Assembly: GCF_003966695.1 (NCBI RefSeq)
Contig: NZ_AP018827.1
Location: 1,964,501-2,028,500, forward strand
Reading direction: 5' to 3'
Source: Asticcacaulis excentricus
Lineage (GTDB): Bacteria; Pseudomonadota; Alphaproteobacteria; Caulobacterales; Caulobacteraceae
DNA: 64,000 nt
The notes below the pieces were generated by a model. It was not told the origin of the DNA, did not search any database, and saw nothing but the letters and a program-made list of their open reading frames with translations. Made by a program: the position numbers and the translations under genes. This document shows, one piece after another, positions 27,401 through 36,741 of this stretch (its first letter is position 1; the number at the start of each line of letters is the position of its first letter).

Positions 27401-27673
27401 ATTTTTCAATAGGTTGCCAACAAGATCGACCTTTGGCAAATAGCCACGAAATGGAAGCGGCACCAACAATCCGGGCCAAAGGCTGCCGTTCTTACGAATT
27501 TGCGGATGCTTTTCAATGAGTTGGTAAGTCACTGATTTAACGTCGATACTTTTGAGTCAGGCTCTGAGGAAGTTGCGGGCGAGGCTAACAAAACCATAAT
27601 TAATGCAGCATATGGAAATAGCAAGGAATGCTCTCAGCTCATGCAGGCTGTAAATTACTATGGAGGTGGATGA
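27401..27673 (+). pseudogene. toxin-like gene debris with in-frame stops
   Basis: One + frame reads VANKIDLWQIATKWKRHQQS ... NLRMLFNELVSH from 27413 to a TGA at 27533-27535. It continues in the same frame with SGSEEVAGEANKTIINAAYG and SKECSQLMQAVNYYGGG to TGA 27671-27673. The last stop overlaps the ATG of the next gene (ATGA), the arrangement expected of a toxin tip followed by its immunity gene. No start codon and no known domain are recognised. Confidence 0.45.
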
Positions 27674-28050
27674 TGAAAGTGCGTCTATTTCGATTTATGG
27701 ACTCTCTGATGAATCAATCTGCTATGATTTTTTTAAGTTTATACTTTTCCTGCGATCAAATTTCAGTTTTATTTCAGGGGATTGATAGCGGAAAAATTTT
27801 TTACATTATAATGGCGCCATTGCTTGTTTATATGGCTGACCGTTTCCGCAAGAAATATTCAATTGAGTATGGATTTATTATGGGGGGCTTGTACACAATT
27901 GGATTTATGCTCACAATATACATATTGATATTTACATTCAAAGGTCTACATACATCGATTCAAAATATTATATATGCGCACGTGGGGATAATATTTATTT
28001 CCTTAGTCCTTCTAGTTGGCAGCCTCTTTGATTCGAAGAACCCACAATAG
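27670..28050 (+). CDS. polytopic membrane protein, putative immunity protein
   Basis: This protein of 126 aa (125 from the second ATG at 27673) has about four hydrophobic segments: SAMIFLSLYFSCDQISVLF, IFYIIMAPLLVYMAD, YGFIMGGLYTIGFMLTIYILIFTF and IIYAHVGIIFISLVLLVGSLF. GGAGG precedes the tandem ATGs. Its base composition is markedly AT-rich compared with flanking core genes. It follows toxin-like debris with an ATGA overlap, so a role as a membrane immunity protein is likely but unproven. No family is recognised. Confidence 0.65.
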   Translation: MMKVRLFRFMDSLMNQSAMIFLSLYFSCDQISVLFQGIDSGKIFYIIMAPLLVYMADRFRKKYSIEYGFIMGGLYTIGFMLTIYILIFTFKGLHTSIQNIIYAHVGIIFISLVLLVGSLFDSKNPQ

Positions 28051-28199
28051 CAGAATAAGCAGAACAGAATAGGGGGACGGGGTAACTGCACACGTGGTTG
28101 GCAGCATTGGGCTTGCGAGGTGCATTGAGTTCTGAATCCATGAAGACATGATTTGTCACTCGCTTCGCCCTCTTTCGAATAAGAAAAAGGCAACCCTAC

Positions 28200-28234
28200 G
28201 GTTCATGCCCCCCCCTTGGCGTGGGGCATGAACC
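28200..28234 (-). terminator. 12-bp hairpin followed by T-run
   Basis: Arms GGTTCATGCCCC (28200-28211) and GGGGCATGAACC (28223-28234) flank an 11-nt loop. On the minus strand a CCTTTTT run follows about 11 nt later. The stem also encodes the last residues of the remnant at 28203-28379. Confidence 0.5.
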
Positions 28235-28379
28235 ATGTCGTGGCGACGGTGTCCTGCAAGAGCTTTACGCGCTCGGCGCGCCAGTCGCGTTCTTCATCGG
28301 TAACGGTGTAGTCGGCAGAGTATCGGGCCTCTACACAGGCGCATCCGCATAAGACCCTGATTTGCCTGCCCCAATGCCG
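28203..28379 (-). pseudogene. possible gene remnant at island edge
   Basis: On the minus strand the reading frame ending in TGA at 28203-28205 has codon use like the core genes: RYSADYTVTDEERDWRAERV then KLLQDTVATTWFMPHAKGGA. Upstream the frame runs into the antisense of the EF-hand gene and no credible start is seen. It may be the surviving 3' end of a gene displaced when the Rhs material arrived. Confidence 0.35.
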
Positions 28380-28442
28380 CCCCATTGAATGGGCAGTGTA
28401 AACTCTCATATGATGCGTGAGATACTGTCCGGGAGACTCTTC

Positions 28443-28814
28443 ATGCGTGCGACCCTGATTTCGCTGGCCCTGTTGTCTGTGCCGGGCGCGGTGGTGGCGC
28501 AGGACGTCATCGATCCGAAGCACAAGCCCAACTTTACCGAGCGCACGGACAAGATGACCCCGGCGCAGCGTGAAGCCGAAATCAAACGCATCTTTGCCGA
28601 ATTTGACCGCAATCGCGACGGCTTCATCACCGAAGACGAGGCCCCGCGTCTGCCGCATACGGGCAATGATCCGGAGGCGATAAAGGCCGATGCCAAGTTC
28701 TTCATCTCGCTCTATGACGACAACGAAGACCACAAGGTGTCGCTTGACGAATACCGCGCCAAGGCGGCTCTGGCCCTGATCGGGCGGGAAAAAACGACGC
28801 AGGCGTCCAAATAA
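28443..28814 (+). CDS. secreted EF-hand protein
   Basis: This 123-aa exported protein starts at MRATLISLALLSVPGAVVAQ, a typical signal peptide, with GGAG 8-9 nt upstream. Two canonical calcium loops are visible, DRNRDGFITEDE (about residues 57-68) and DDNEDHKVSLDE (about 94-105). Both have acidic residues at positions 1, 3/5 and 12. It probably binds Ca2+ in the periplasm; its partner is unknown. It precedes ubiE by 48 bp and may share its transcript. Confidence 0.85.
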   Translation: MRATLISLALLSVPGAVVAQDVIDPKHKPNFTERTDKMTPAQREAEIKRIFAEFDRNRDGFITEDEAPRLPHTGNDPEAIKADAKFFISLYDDNEDHKVSLDEYRAKAALALIGREKTTQASK

Positions 28815-28862
28815 GGACTTTCCTTATCGCCAAAGCCGCGCGGCTGGTCTAAAAACCCTCGC

Positions 28863-29642
28863 ATGAGCGAACAGACGGCCCCCTCCGAATCCCCCAAAAT
28901 GTCCACCTTCGGCTTCCGCGATGTGGAAGCGAAGGAAAAGGTCAATCTGGTCCACGGCGTGTTCAAAAACGTCGCCGCCAAATACGACCTGATGAATGAT
29001 GTCATGTCGGTGGGCGTTCACCACCTGTGGAAGGACGCAGCCTGCGCCAAGCTCAATCCGCAGCCGGGCGAGGTGATCATCGATTGCGCCGGCGGGACGG
29101 GCGATATTGCGCGGCGTCTGGCCAAGCTGGCGCGCGCCGCCAAAGCGCGCCGGGGGGGCAAGGACGCGGAAATCCGCATTATCGACTATAATCAGGCCAT
29201 GATCGAGGCGGGCATCCAGAAGGGGTCTGAGCCGGAAATCACCTGGTCGGTAGGTGATGCGATGAATCTCGCCATCGCCGACAACAGCGTTGATGCCTAC
29301 ATCATCTCGTTCGGTATCCGTAACGTCGCCGATGTGCAGGTGGCGCTGAATGAGGCCAAGCGCGTGCTGAAGCCCGGCGGCCGTTTCTTCTGTCTGGAGT
29401 TTTCGCACCCGACGACGGGCCTTGTCGAAAGCGGCTACGAGTTTTATGCCTTCAACATCATACCCTTCATGGGGCAGATGATCGCCAATGACCGCGATTC
29501 CTATCAGTATCTGGTCGAAAGCATCAAACGCTTCCCGGATCAGGAGACCTTCCGCGGCATGATGGACAAGGCGGGTTTCCGTCGCACGGGCTATACCAAC
29601 TTCACCGGCGGGGTGTGCGCCCTGCATTACGGCTGGGCGTAA
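28863..29642 (+). CDS. ubiE: ubiquinone/menaquinone C-methyltransferase UbiE
   Basis: UbiE is the SAM-dependent C-methyltransferase of ubiquinone (and menaquinone) synthesis. This 259-aa protein shows the family opening [41 protein letters not shown], the SAM site [15 protein letters not shown] and the late [20 protein letters not shown] plus FCLEFSHP. A short Lys/Arg-rich insert ([12 protein letters not shown]) follows motif I. ubiB starts 3 nt after its stop, so they form an operon. Confidence 0.97.
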   Translation: MSEQTAPSESPKMSTFGFRDVEAKEKVNLVHGVFKNVAAKYDLMNDVMSVGVHHLWKDAACAKLNPQPGEVIIDCAGGTGDIARRLAKLARAAKARRGGKDAEIRIIDYNQAMIEAGIQKGSEPEITWSVGDAMNLAIADNSVDAYIISFGIRNVADVQVALNEAKRVLKPGGRFFCLEFSHPTTGLVESGYEFYAFNIIPFMGQMIANDRDSYQYLVESIKRFPDQETFRGMMDKAGFRRTGYTNFTGGVCALHYGWA

Positions 29643-29645
29643 GCC

Positions 29646-31172
29646 TTGGCGTCGGTGTTCGCTTCGTTTTTCCGCCTGATCAAGGCCGGGTTCGTCCTGA
29701 TGCGCGAGGACGTGCTGATCCCGCGCGAACTGAGCTATCAGCTCAATCCGCTGTCGCGTTTCTTTTCGAACTCCCTGCGCTTTTTCTTTGCGCGTCGCGG
29801 GCCGCAAGACCGCGTCGGGCTGCGCTATGCCCGTGCCTTTGAAAAGCTGGGTCCGGCCTTTATCAAGCTGGGGCAGGTGCTCTCAACGCGCGGCGACATC
29901 TTCGGGGATGAATTTATCCGCGACCTTAGCCATCTGAAGGATCAGTTGCCGCCGTTTGATGCGGCGACGGCGCGGCGTCTGGTCGAAGAGGCTTTGGAAA
30001 AGCCCGTCGATGACATCTTCTTTGAATTTGGCGAAGTCATCGGGGCGGCCTCCATCGCGCAGGCGCACCGCGCCATCCTGAAAGACGGGCGTCAGGTGGC
30101 GGTGAAGATTCTGCGCCCCGGCATCGAGCAGATCATTGCCGACGACATCGCCATGATGACGCTGGCGGCCAAACTCATCGCCTTTCTGTCCCCCGCCTCG
30201 CGCCGTCTGGAGCCCGAAGCCTTTGTCGCTACGGTGGCGCAGTCGCTCCTGCTGGAGCTGGACCTGCGGCTTGAGGCTTCGGCGGCGGACGAACTGGGGC
30301 AGATCATCAATGCCGAACCCTATATGTCGGTGCCGAAGGTCGTCTGGCACCATGTCGCCAAGCGCGTTCTGGTCATCGAATGGGCGAAAGGCATCCCGCT
30401 CAGCCGTCCCGAAGCCCTGACCCAGCCGGGGCTTCAGCCGCAGGCCATGGCCGACAACCTGATCCGCGCCTTTCTGTCTCAGGCGCTGAACCACGGTATG
30501 TTCCATGCCGATCTGCACGAGGGCAATCTGTTTGCGCAGGCCCCGGATAAGCTGACGGCGATTGATTTCGGCATTGTCGGGCGGCTCAAGCCCAAGGAGC
30601 GGCTCTATCTGGCCGAAATGCTGTGGGGCTTCCTGCGCCGCAACTATAGGCGCGTGGCCGAGGTGCATTTCGAAGCGGGCTACGTTCCCAGACACCACGA
30701 TGTTCAGGCCTTTGCACAGGCCCTGCGCGCCGTGGGGGAGCCGGTGCTGGGGCGGGCAGCGACCGAGGTGTCTATGGGGCGGCTTCTGACGCAACTGTTT
30801 GAGATTACGGCGCAGTTTGACATGCACCTGCGGCCGGAACTGGTCCTGCTGCAAAAAACCATGGTCAGTGTCGAAGGCGTGGCGCGGCGCATCTATCCGG
30901 AGCACGATATCTGGGAAGCCGCCCGGCCGGTGGTGCGCGACTTCATTCAGGCGGAACTGTCGCCGGTCGCCGAAGCGCGCCGCCTGATCGACAAGCTGGT
31001 GCATAAGCTGAAGCTGGATGACGACGATGAGGCGGATCGCGAACGCGAACGGCGAGCGCGCATCTCCCTGCAATCCGAACTGCGCCACAGCCGCACCGTC
31101 TCGACCCTGGCCCTGATCGCCTCGGTACTGGCGCTGGGCGTTATGGTGTGGATGGCCGTTGTTCATTCCTGA
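29646..31172 (+). CDS. ubiB: ubiquinone biosynthesis regulatory ATPase/kinase UbiB
   Basis: UbiB/ADCK-family atypical kinase-like ATPase needed for coenzyme Q synthesis, 508 aa. It has the KxGQ-type motif FIKLGQVLSTRGDIFGDEF, the Ala-rich nucleotide loop GAASIAQAHRA, the kinase-like HADLHEGNLF and the DFG equivalent AIDFGIVGRL. A C-terminal membrane helix (TLALIASVLALGVMVWMAVV) follows a charged linker. The proposed start is TTG at 29646, giving the conserved helix SVFASFFRLIKAGFVLMRED. The next ATG would lose it. Confidence 0.95.
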   Translation: MASVFASFFRLIKAGFVLMREDVLIPRELSYQLNPLSRFFSNSLRFFFARRGPQDRVGLRYARAFEKLGPAFIKLGQVLSTRGDIFGDEFIRDLSHLKDQLPPFDAATARRLVEEALEKPVDDIFFEFGEVIGAASIAQAHRAILKDGRQVAVKILRPGIEQIIADDIAMMTLAAKLIAFLSPASRRLEPEAFVATVAQSLLLELDLRLEASAADELGQIINAEPYMSVPKVVWHHVAKRVLVIEWAKGIPLSRPEALTQPGLQPQAMADNLIRAFLSQALNHGMFHADLHEGNLFAQAPDKLTAIDFGIVGRLKPKERLYLAEMLWGFLRRNYRRVAEVHFEAGYVPRHHDVQAFAQALRAVGEPVLGRAATEVSMGRLLTQLFEITAQFDMHLRPELVLLQKTMVSVEGVARRIYPEHDIWEAARPVVRDFIQAELSPVAEARRLIDKLVHKLKLDDDDEADRERERRARISLQSELRHSRTVSTLALIASVLALGVMVWMAVVHS

Positions 31173-31243
31173 CGCGGCCTAACTCACCTTTATTTCCCCG
31201 CAGAGTTGTCATTCATAGCGTGGTTATCAGGAATTTTGCGACG

Positions 31244-31258
31244 TTAAGCCGAATTTAA
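31244..31258 (+). promoter_or_regulatory. CtrA-like box TTAA-N7-TTAA
   Basis: TTAAGCCGAATTTAA matches exactly the CtrA full-site consensus known from Caulobacter. It lies 87 bp before the chemoreceptor ATG, a position fitting transcriptional control of a motility gene. Confidence 0.6.
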
Positions 31259-31344
31259 ACATCCTCTCCCACCTTTAGATAACTGAAATCCTTTACAAGG
31301 GATAATCCGCCATGGAGCGGGTTGTATTTGGGGTAGGGTAAACC

Positions 31345-33015
31345 ATGCGTACGCTTCGCGCGCGCCTGCAGGGCGTGATGTCTGTGCTGATTATCGGCGC
31401 GCTTTTGAGCTGTGGACTGGCTTTTCTGATCGCTCAGGCGGGGCGGCAGGGGCTTCAGACCGTCTATGCTGACCGGGTGATCCCGCTGGAACAGCTTAAA
31501 GGCATCAGCGACAACTATGCGGTCCTGATTGTCGATAATGCGCACAAGGTTCGCGCCGGCACGGTCAGCTTTGACGATGGCGTACGCAATATGGACGAGG
31601 CCCTGACGCGCTCGGATCAGCTCTTTGACGCCTATATGTTGACCTGGATGGACGCGAATGAAAAAGCCCTCGCACAGGCGGCCAGGGATCAGAAAGAGAA
31701 GGCCAAGGCCTCCATTGCCCGCTTGCGGGACATCATGGTGCGTAAGGATCAGGCGGCGCTCGAAACCTATGTGTCCAGCGAGCTTTATCCCGTCATTGAC
31801 CCGGTGACGGCGGCTTTCGATGTGCTGGTGAAGCTACAGGTTGCCGAGGCCAAAAAATCGTTTGATGTGGCCTCACAAAAACAAACCACCCTTTTGTGGG
31901 CGTTGGGGGCGGCGTTTCTGGTCAATTTCACGCTGGGTGCCGCCGGCATCTGGATTGTGCGTCATCGGGTCATCGCGCCGATCAACAGCCTGACGGCAGT
32001 CATGACCCGTCTCGCCCGGGGTGAATACCAGACCGAAGTGCCTGCCCGTGACGCGCGCAACGAAATCGGGGAAATGGCGCGCGCCGTTGAGGTGTTCAAA
32101 TCCAATGGCCTTGAGCGACAAAGGCTGGAAGCGGGGGAAAAGGCCGCTTTGGCGCAGCGTGAAGCGCGGGCGCGTCTGATTGAAGAACTGGTCCAGCGTT
32201 TCGACGCCCATACCCGCGAAAGTATTCAGTTTGTCTCCGTGGCTGCCACGGAACTGGAGGCCTCAGCCGAAAGCCTGACGTCCGGTGCGGAAGAAACGAC
32301 CCGTCAAAGCACCGTCGTCTCCTCGGCCTCGGAAGAGGCTTCGATGAACGTACAGACCGTTGCCGCGGCGACCGAAGAAATGGCCGCGACTGTACAGGAG
32401 ATCGCCCGGCAGGTTCAGGGATCGGTGCAGATTGCCCATAGCGCCATCGCCGAAGCGCAGCGCTCCTCAGAGGTGATTCACAAGCTGTCGGACGGCGCGC
32501 AGCGGATCGGTGATTTCGTCAGCCTGATCACGCAGGTCGCCTCTCAGACCAACCTGCTGGCGCTCAACGCCACCATCGAGGCGGCGCGGGCTGGCGAGGC
32601 GGGTCGAGGCTTTGCGGTGGTCGCCAGCGAGGTCAAGACGCTGGCACAGCAGACCTCAAAGGCGTCGGCGGACATCGAAGCCCAGGTGCAGGAGATTCAG
32701 GCCATCGTCGGCGAGGCGGTGGCGGCCATTGATCACATCCGCCGCACGGTGGATCAGATGTCCGAAGCCTCCATGGCGATTTCTGCCGCGGTCGATGAGC
32801 AGCATGCCACCACACAGGAAATCGCCCGTAATGTGCAGCAGGCGTCGCAGGGCACGGTCGAGGTGGCGCAAAACATGTCAGGCATCTCGCGGGCGACCGA
32901 AGAAACCACGGCGGCCGCCACACAGGTGCTCGGCGCCTCCGGTGAACTGTCGCGTCAGGCCGACAGCCTGCGCAAAGATATCCATGAGTTCATTTCGGGA
33001 ATCCGGGCTGCCTGA
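31345..33015 (+). CDS. methyl-accepting chemotaxis protein (four-helix-bundle sensor)
   Basis: This 556-aa chemoreceptor has classical topology: TM1 about residues 13-33, a periplasmic helical bundle to about 182 with features of the 4HB_MCP family ([20 protein letters not shown]), TM2 about 183-205, and a HAMP domain ([20 protein letters not shown]) to about 260. The signalling domain has the tip [20 protein letters not shown]. No CheR pentapeptide is evident at the end (FISGIRAA). An exact CtrA-type box precedes it. Confidence 0.95.
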   Translation: MRTLRARLQGVMSVLIIGALLSCGLAFLIAQAGRQGLQTVYADRVIPLEQLKGISDNYAVLIVDNAHKVRAGTVSFDDGVRNMDEALTRSDQLFDAYMLTWMDANEKALAQAARDQKEKAKASIARLRDIMVRKDQAALETYVSSELYPVIDPVTAAFDVLVKLQVAEAKKSFDVASQKQTTLLWALGAAFLVNFTLGAAGIWIVRHRVIAPINSLTAVMTRLARGEYQTEVPARDARNEIGEMARAVEVFKSNGLERQRLEAGEKAALAQREARARLIEELVQRFDAHTRESIQFVSVAATELEASAESLTSGAEETTRQSTVVSSASEEASMNVQTVAAATEEMAATVQEIARQVQGSVQIAHSAIAEAQRSSEVIHKLSDGAQRIGDFVSLITQVASQTNLLALNATIEAARAGEAGRGFAVVASEVKTLAQQTSKASADIEAQVQEIQAIVGEAVAAIDHIRRTVDQMSEASMAISAAVDEQHATTQEIARNVQQASQGTVEVAQNMSGISRATEETTAAATQVLGASGELSRQADSLRKDIHEFISGIRAA

Positions 33016-33044
33016 GACAGCCGCCGACAGTGCAGGGCTATTCC

Positions 33045-34022
33045 ATGATCACCATATTCCATCGCCTGGGCGAGCGTATCGCGGAAACCCAACAACGGGC
33101 CGACCAGAACGTCCCGGACGAACCGGTGTGGATCGACCTGCTCAATCCCACCGAAGAGGAGCTGCGGCATCTGCCGCAAAACCTCAATATCGCCCTGCCG
33201 ACGCGTGAAGAAACCTGGCGCAATCATGCGCTCAACCGCATGTACACGCGCGACGGTACGGCCTATATGACCGCCGCCGTCATCAGCGACGACCGCGATG
33301 CGCGCGCCTGCGGGACGGTGACCTTTATCCTGACGCCGGATTTCCTGATTACGCTGCGTGACATCGATCCGCCGCCCTTTCTGGCGCTTCAGGAACGCCT
33401 GCTGCTGATGCCAAAGGCCTTTCCGGACAGTGTGGACGTCCTGACCGGCTTGCTGGAAGCCATTGTGCTGCGGACCGTTGTTCATTCCGATGAAGTCATT
33501 ACCGGGCTGGATGGCCTGTCTCGACGCATCTTTTCGTCGCGCGGATTTGAAGGCGAGAAGGGGACGCCCTCGGACATCATGCACGGTGTGCTGCAATCGC
33601 TGGGTCTGCTGGCAGACCTCAACTCACGCATCCACGAAAGCATATCGAGCCTTCAGCGCGTGGCGGGCTTTCTGCGCACCCATACGCCCGCCGGTCAATC
33701 GGACCACAGCCGCGCTCTCGGTACCCTGCTCAAGGATACGCAGTCTATTGCTGAGCAGACGACCTTCCTGTCGAACAAGATCAGCTTTCAACTCGATGCC
33801 GCGTTGGGGATGATCAATGTTGAACAGAACCAGATCGGTAAGATTTTTTCGACCACCGCGGTCTTCTTTCTGCCGCCGGCGCTGGTCGCCGGTGTTTACG
33901 GCATGAATTTCGACCACATGCCGGAACTGCACTGGTCGCTGGGCTACCCGCTGGCGCTGGGCCTGATGGGGGTGGCGGTGCTGGTGCCCTACTGGGTGTT
34001 TAAACGGCGGGGCTGGCTTTAG
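33045..34022 (+). CDS. CorA-family divalent metal transporter
   Basis: This 325-aa inner-membrane transporter of the CorA/ZntB family carries Mg2+, Co2+ or Zn2+. A cytoplasmic alpha/beta domain (WIDLLNPTEEELRHL) and a long helix lead to two C-terminal membrane segments. The first ends with the pore signature YGMNF (GVYGMNFDHMPEL), the second is PLALGLMGVAVLVPYWVFKR. MITIFH at 33045 is the start, 29 nt after the chemoreceptor stop. Ion specificity cannot be read from the sequence. Confidence 0.93.
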   Translation: MITIFHRLGERIAETQQRADQNVPDEPVWIDLLNPTEEELRHLPQNLNIALPTREETWRNHALNRMYTRDGTAYMTAAVISDDRDARACGTVTFILTPDFLITLRDIDPPPFLALQERLLLMPKAFPDSVDVLTGLLEAIVLRTVVHSDEVITGLDGLSRRIFSSRGFEGEKGTPSDIMHGVLQSLGLLADLNSRIHESISSLQRVAGFLRTHTPAGQSDHSRALGTLLKDTQSIAEQTTFLSNKISFQLDAALGMINVEQNQIGKIFSTTAVFFLPPALVAGVYGMNFDHMPELHWSLGYPLALGLMGVAVLVPYWVFKRRGWL

Positions 34023-34034
34023 ACTTTCGACCTT

Positions 34035-36044
34035 CTATTGCGCCTGAACCTTAATCCGGTTGGTGTCGGCCAGATAACCGGCGATCATGCTGGGGTGCAT
34101 CGGCTTGGCGAACAGATAGCCCTGCGCCATGTCGCAGGCCATTTCGCGCAGGCGTTCCAGCTGTTCCGGGGTTTCGACGCCCTCAATAATCGATTTCAGC
34201 CCCATATCACTACACAGCCCGGTCATGGAGCGTACCACCTTGCTGGCGCAGTCGTTTTCGATATCGGTGACGAAGCTGCGATCGACCTTGATGCGGTCGA
34301 GCGGCAGGCGGTGGACATAGCTCAGCGACGAATAGCCGGTACCGAAATCGTCCAGTGACAGATGACAACCGAGGGTCTTCAGCATCTGCATGGATTGGCG
34401 TGCCTTGACGAAATCGTGGGCCATGGCGGTTTCGGTGATTTCAAAGTCGATGCGTCGGGGGTCAATGCCGGACGCATTGACGATGGCCACCAGACGTACC
34501 ACGCCTTCGGCGGCGCAGATATCGTGTGCCGACAGGTTAAACGACAGGCCGATATCTTCGGGCCAGTTGCGCATCTCACGTAGCGCCTTTTCCAGTAGCA
34601 CGCGGGTGACGCCGCCAATCAGGCCAGCGCGTTCGGCCACGGGAATGAATACATCCGGGGCCACCAGACCCAGTTGCGGACTGTACCAGCGGGCCAGAGC
34701 CTCAAAAGACAGCACGCGACCGCTTTTCAGATCGACAATGGGCTGGAACAGCTGGATCAGCTCCTGTTCGAGATCGGCGGACAGAAGATGGCGTTCGATC
34801 TGCGTCTGGGTACGGATTTCCGCGGCGTGCTTGTCACTGAACAGAACGGTCTGACCCCGTAAGTTACGCTTCGCATAATAGAGTGCGTAGTCGGCATTTT
34901 CGAACAGGATTTCCGCAGACTGTATGGTCTCGCACCACGTCGCCATGCCGATGGAGCTGGCCATATGGGCGTGTGTGCTGCCGATGGTAAAGGGCAGGCG
35001 TACAACATCGGTCAGGTGGCGACCGACTTCGCTTAGGGCCTCGTCGGACGCAGCGTCGCGCACGATCAGACCAAACTCATCCCCCCCCAGCCGGTAGATG
35101 TCGGCCTTGGCGTCGATAAAGCCCAGGCAGGCCTTTTCAAGGCGCCGCGCGGTTTCACTCAACACCCGGTCACCGGTGGCGTGCCCGTAGGTGTCATTGA
35201 TCGGCTTGAAGCCGTCGAGATCCAACACGCCGACGGACAGGGCCAACCGCCCGGCCTGCGCCTCGGCAAAGGCTTTTTCCAGATCGTGAAAGAAGCGGCG
35301 GCGGTTGGGCAGTTCAGTCAGGGCGTCGAGATTGGCGATGCGGAAGTTTTCGTCCGATAAGGCTTGCGTTTCGGCCTGCTTGGTCATCAGGTCGCGACGC
35401 GAACGCACCAGATCGGCAAAGTCGCGATAATGCGTCATCAGGATGGTCAGGATAGCGGCGCTGACCAGCACGATATTCACGGCAATCGCTTTTTCAGTCT
35501 GATCACCCCACAAACCGAAAAACAGGATAAACGGCACATTGACGATCAATGTCACCAGAATAGCCGCCGATCTCAGATGCATCAGGCAAAAGATACAGCC
35601 AACGACGGTGATACCCATGTAGAAGATCACATGACCTTGCGCGTGGGCGTCTCCATAGGGGTGCAGGCTCAGGCCCCAGCTCATAAACCCGATGGCCAGA
35701 AACGCCGCCATCTTGGTGGTGCGGCGAAGCTGAGCCACGGCAAATTCGGGCGTTACGTTCTGGTGACGGTTGCGCCACCAATGAATCCCGCGCACGCCGG
35801 CGATCAGGCACAGGGTGCCTGGCAGCCAAACCGACAGCCACAGAGGGGCGAGGTGAGAAAAGGTATAGCTGACGGCCACAGAGCTGACGATCAGCAGGAA
35901 ATAAAGCAGAGGCACCTGCCGTGACAAGGCGCGGAACTGCGCCACCGCCAGTTCGGGATCATTGGTGGAGACGCTGAAAAGGGTACCCAGGGTTCTACTT
36001 AATGATGTCACGGCTCTGACCGGCAGGTTATTCATTCCAGCCAT
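34035..36044 (-). CDS. membrane GGDEF-EAL c-di-GMP turnover protein
   Basis: This 669-aa protein probably makes and/or degrades c-di-GMP. Residues about 44-205 contain roughly six hydrophobic segments of an uncharacterised membrane sensor. The GGDEF domain is catalytically complete (RLGGDEFGLIV, GGDEF at 320-324), with DLDGFKPINDTYGHATGD. No RxxD inhibitory site lies five residues before it. The EAL domain has EAL at 448-450 (SFEALARW), FNLSAHD, DFEITETAM, DDFGTGYSSL and KVDRSF, so phosphodiesterase residues are intact. It converges on the CorA gene with 12 bp between them. Confidence 0.94.
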   Translation of the reverse strand: MAGMNNLPVRAVTSLSRTLGTLFSVSTNDPELAVAQFRALSRQVPLLYFLLIVSSVAVSYTFSHLAPLWLSVWLPGTLCLIAGVRGIHWWRNRHQNVTPEFAVAQLRRTTKMAAFLAIGFMSWGLSLHPYGDAHAQGHVIFYMGITVVGCIFCLMHLRSAAILVTLIVNVPFILFFGLWGDQTEKAIAVNIVLVSAAILTILMTHYRDFADLVRSRRDLMTKQAETQALSDENFRIANLDALTELPNRRRFFHDLEKAFAEAQAGRLALSVGVLDLDGFKPINDTYGHATGDRVLSETARRLEKACLGFIDAKADIYRLGGDEFGLIVRDAASDEALSEVGRHLTDVVRLPFTIGSTHAHMASSIGMATWCETIQSAEILFENADYALYYAKRNLRGQTVLFSDKHAAEIRTQTQIERHLLSADLEQELIQLFQPIVDLKSGRVLSFEALARWYSPQLGLVAPDVFIPVAERAGLIGGVTRVLLEKALREMRNWPEDIGLSFNLSAHDICAAEGVVRLVAIVNASGIDPRRIDFEITETAMAHDFVKARQSMQMLKTLGCHLSLDDFGTGYSSLSYVHRLPLDRIKVDRSFVTDIENDCASKVVRSMTGLCSDMGLKSIIEGVETPEQLERLREMACDMAQGYLFAKPMHPSMIAGYLADTNRIKVQAQ

Positions 36045-36082
36045 CTTAAGCCATTTTATCTAAAAAGAATTTAATCGACGTT

Positions 36083-36688
36083 TTAGTCAAAACTATCGCG
36101 GGTTATCGTGCGGCGCTCCGCTTCGATCTGTTTCTGTTTCTGCCAGTAGGCGGCCCCCTCATAGGGGCGGAACAGGGTGCGCGGCGCGCCTTTTTTGGTC
36201 ATGACGGCAAAGACATTGCGTCTGGAATCATAAAATAAAGTGTCGCCATTGTTGCGGGCCAGGGTTTCGACCCCCTTGGGTGGCGCATGGATAAAACCGT
36301 GCACCATGCCCAGCCATTCTTCATAGGAACGTGCGCCGACCTCGGCCCCGTGCTTTTCATAATGATAAGTGGCGTTCTCATAGGCGCTGTATTTGCGGTT
36401 CGACGACCAAAGGGGCCAGTCACCATAGCGTGTAGAGGTGATTTCGACCTTGGGGCCGATGGGCAAGCGTATGGCGTCGCTGTTTTCGCGCGGGGCCGGG
36501 GCTTCGGCCTCAACCGGCGGCGGTGCCTCGGACGGCGTGGCGCGGGGTGCTGGCGCTTCGGCCGGGGCCACCTGTTGCGCCGGGGCCTCGCCCTTGCCAT
36601 CGGTCAGGACGGCGGACGGTCCGGCATCGCAGGCCGTCAGTAGCAGCAGCAGACCCACCGCCGCCAGAAGTCGTTGTGCGATCCTCAT
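36083..36688 (-). CDS. lipoprotein with polymorphic-toxin-like C-terminal domain
   Basis: This 201-aa lipoprotein has signal peptide MRIAQRLLAAVGLLLLLTAC with lipobox LTAC, then a Pro/Ala/Glu-rich spacer to about residue 70. The folded part contains YHYEKHGAEVGARSYEEWLG, NNGDTLFYDSRRNVFAVMTK and RTLFRPYEGAAYWQKQ. That series (H-x3-KHG-x-E-x-G, then x-NGDT-x-FD and RT-x-F/Y-RP) resembles a nuclease-like tip domain I know from polymorphic toxins and phage proteins (BECR-like fold). This is pattern recall only. It is divergent from coaBC with 53 bp between starts. No immunity gene is adjacent. Confidence 0.65.
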   Translation of the reverse strand: MRIAQRLLAAVGLLLLLTACDAGPSAVLTDGKGEAPAQQVAPAEAPAPRATPSEAPPPVEAEAPAPRENSDAIRLPIGPKVEITSTRYGDWPLWSSNRKYSAYENATYHYEKHGAEVGARSYEEWLGMVHGFIHAPPKGVETLARNNGDTLFYDSRRNVFAVMTKKGAPRTLFRPYEGAAYWQKQKQIEAERRTITRDSFD

Positions 36689-36741
36689 GCGTCCCCCATA
36701 TGTCTTGCCAGACCCTCGCAAAGGCCATTAAAGACCATATC

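Noticed and set aside
27236-27532. Minus-strand ORF of 98 codons in the Rhs island
   Set aside because: It overlaps the opposite-strand toxin-like frames and has no Shine-Dalgarno; the + strand reading gives better Rhs-like continuity. Not fully excluded for its first 45 codons.
29883-31166. 427-codon minus-strand frame inside ubiB
   Set aside because: Antisense shadow of a clearly conserved gene.
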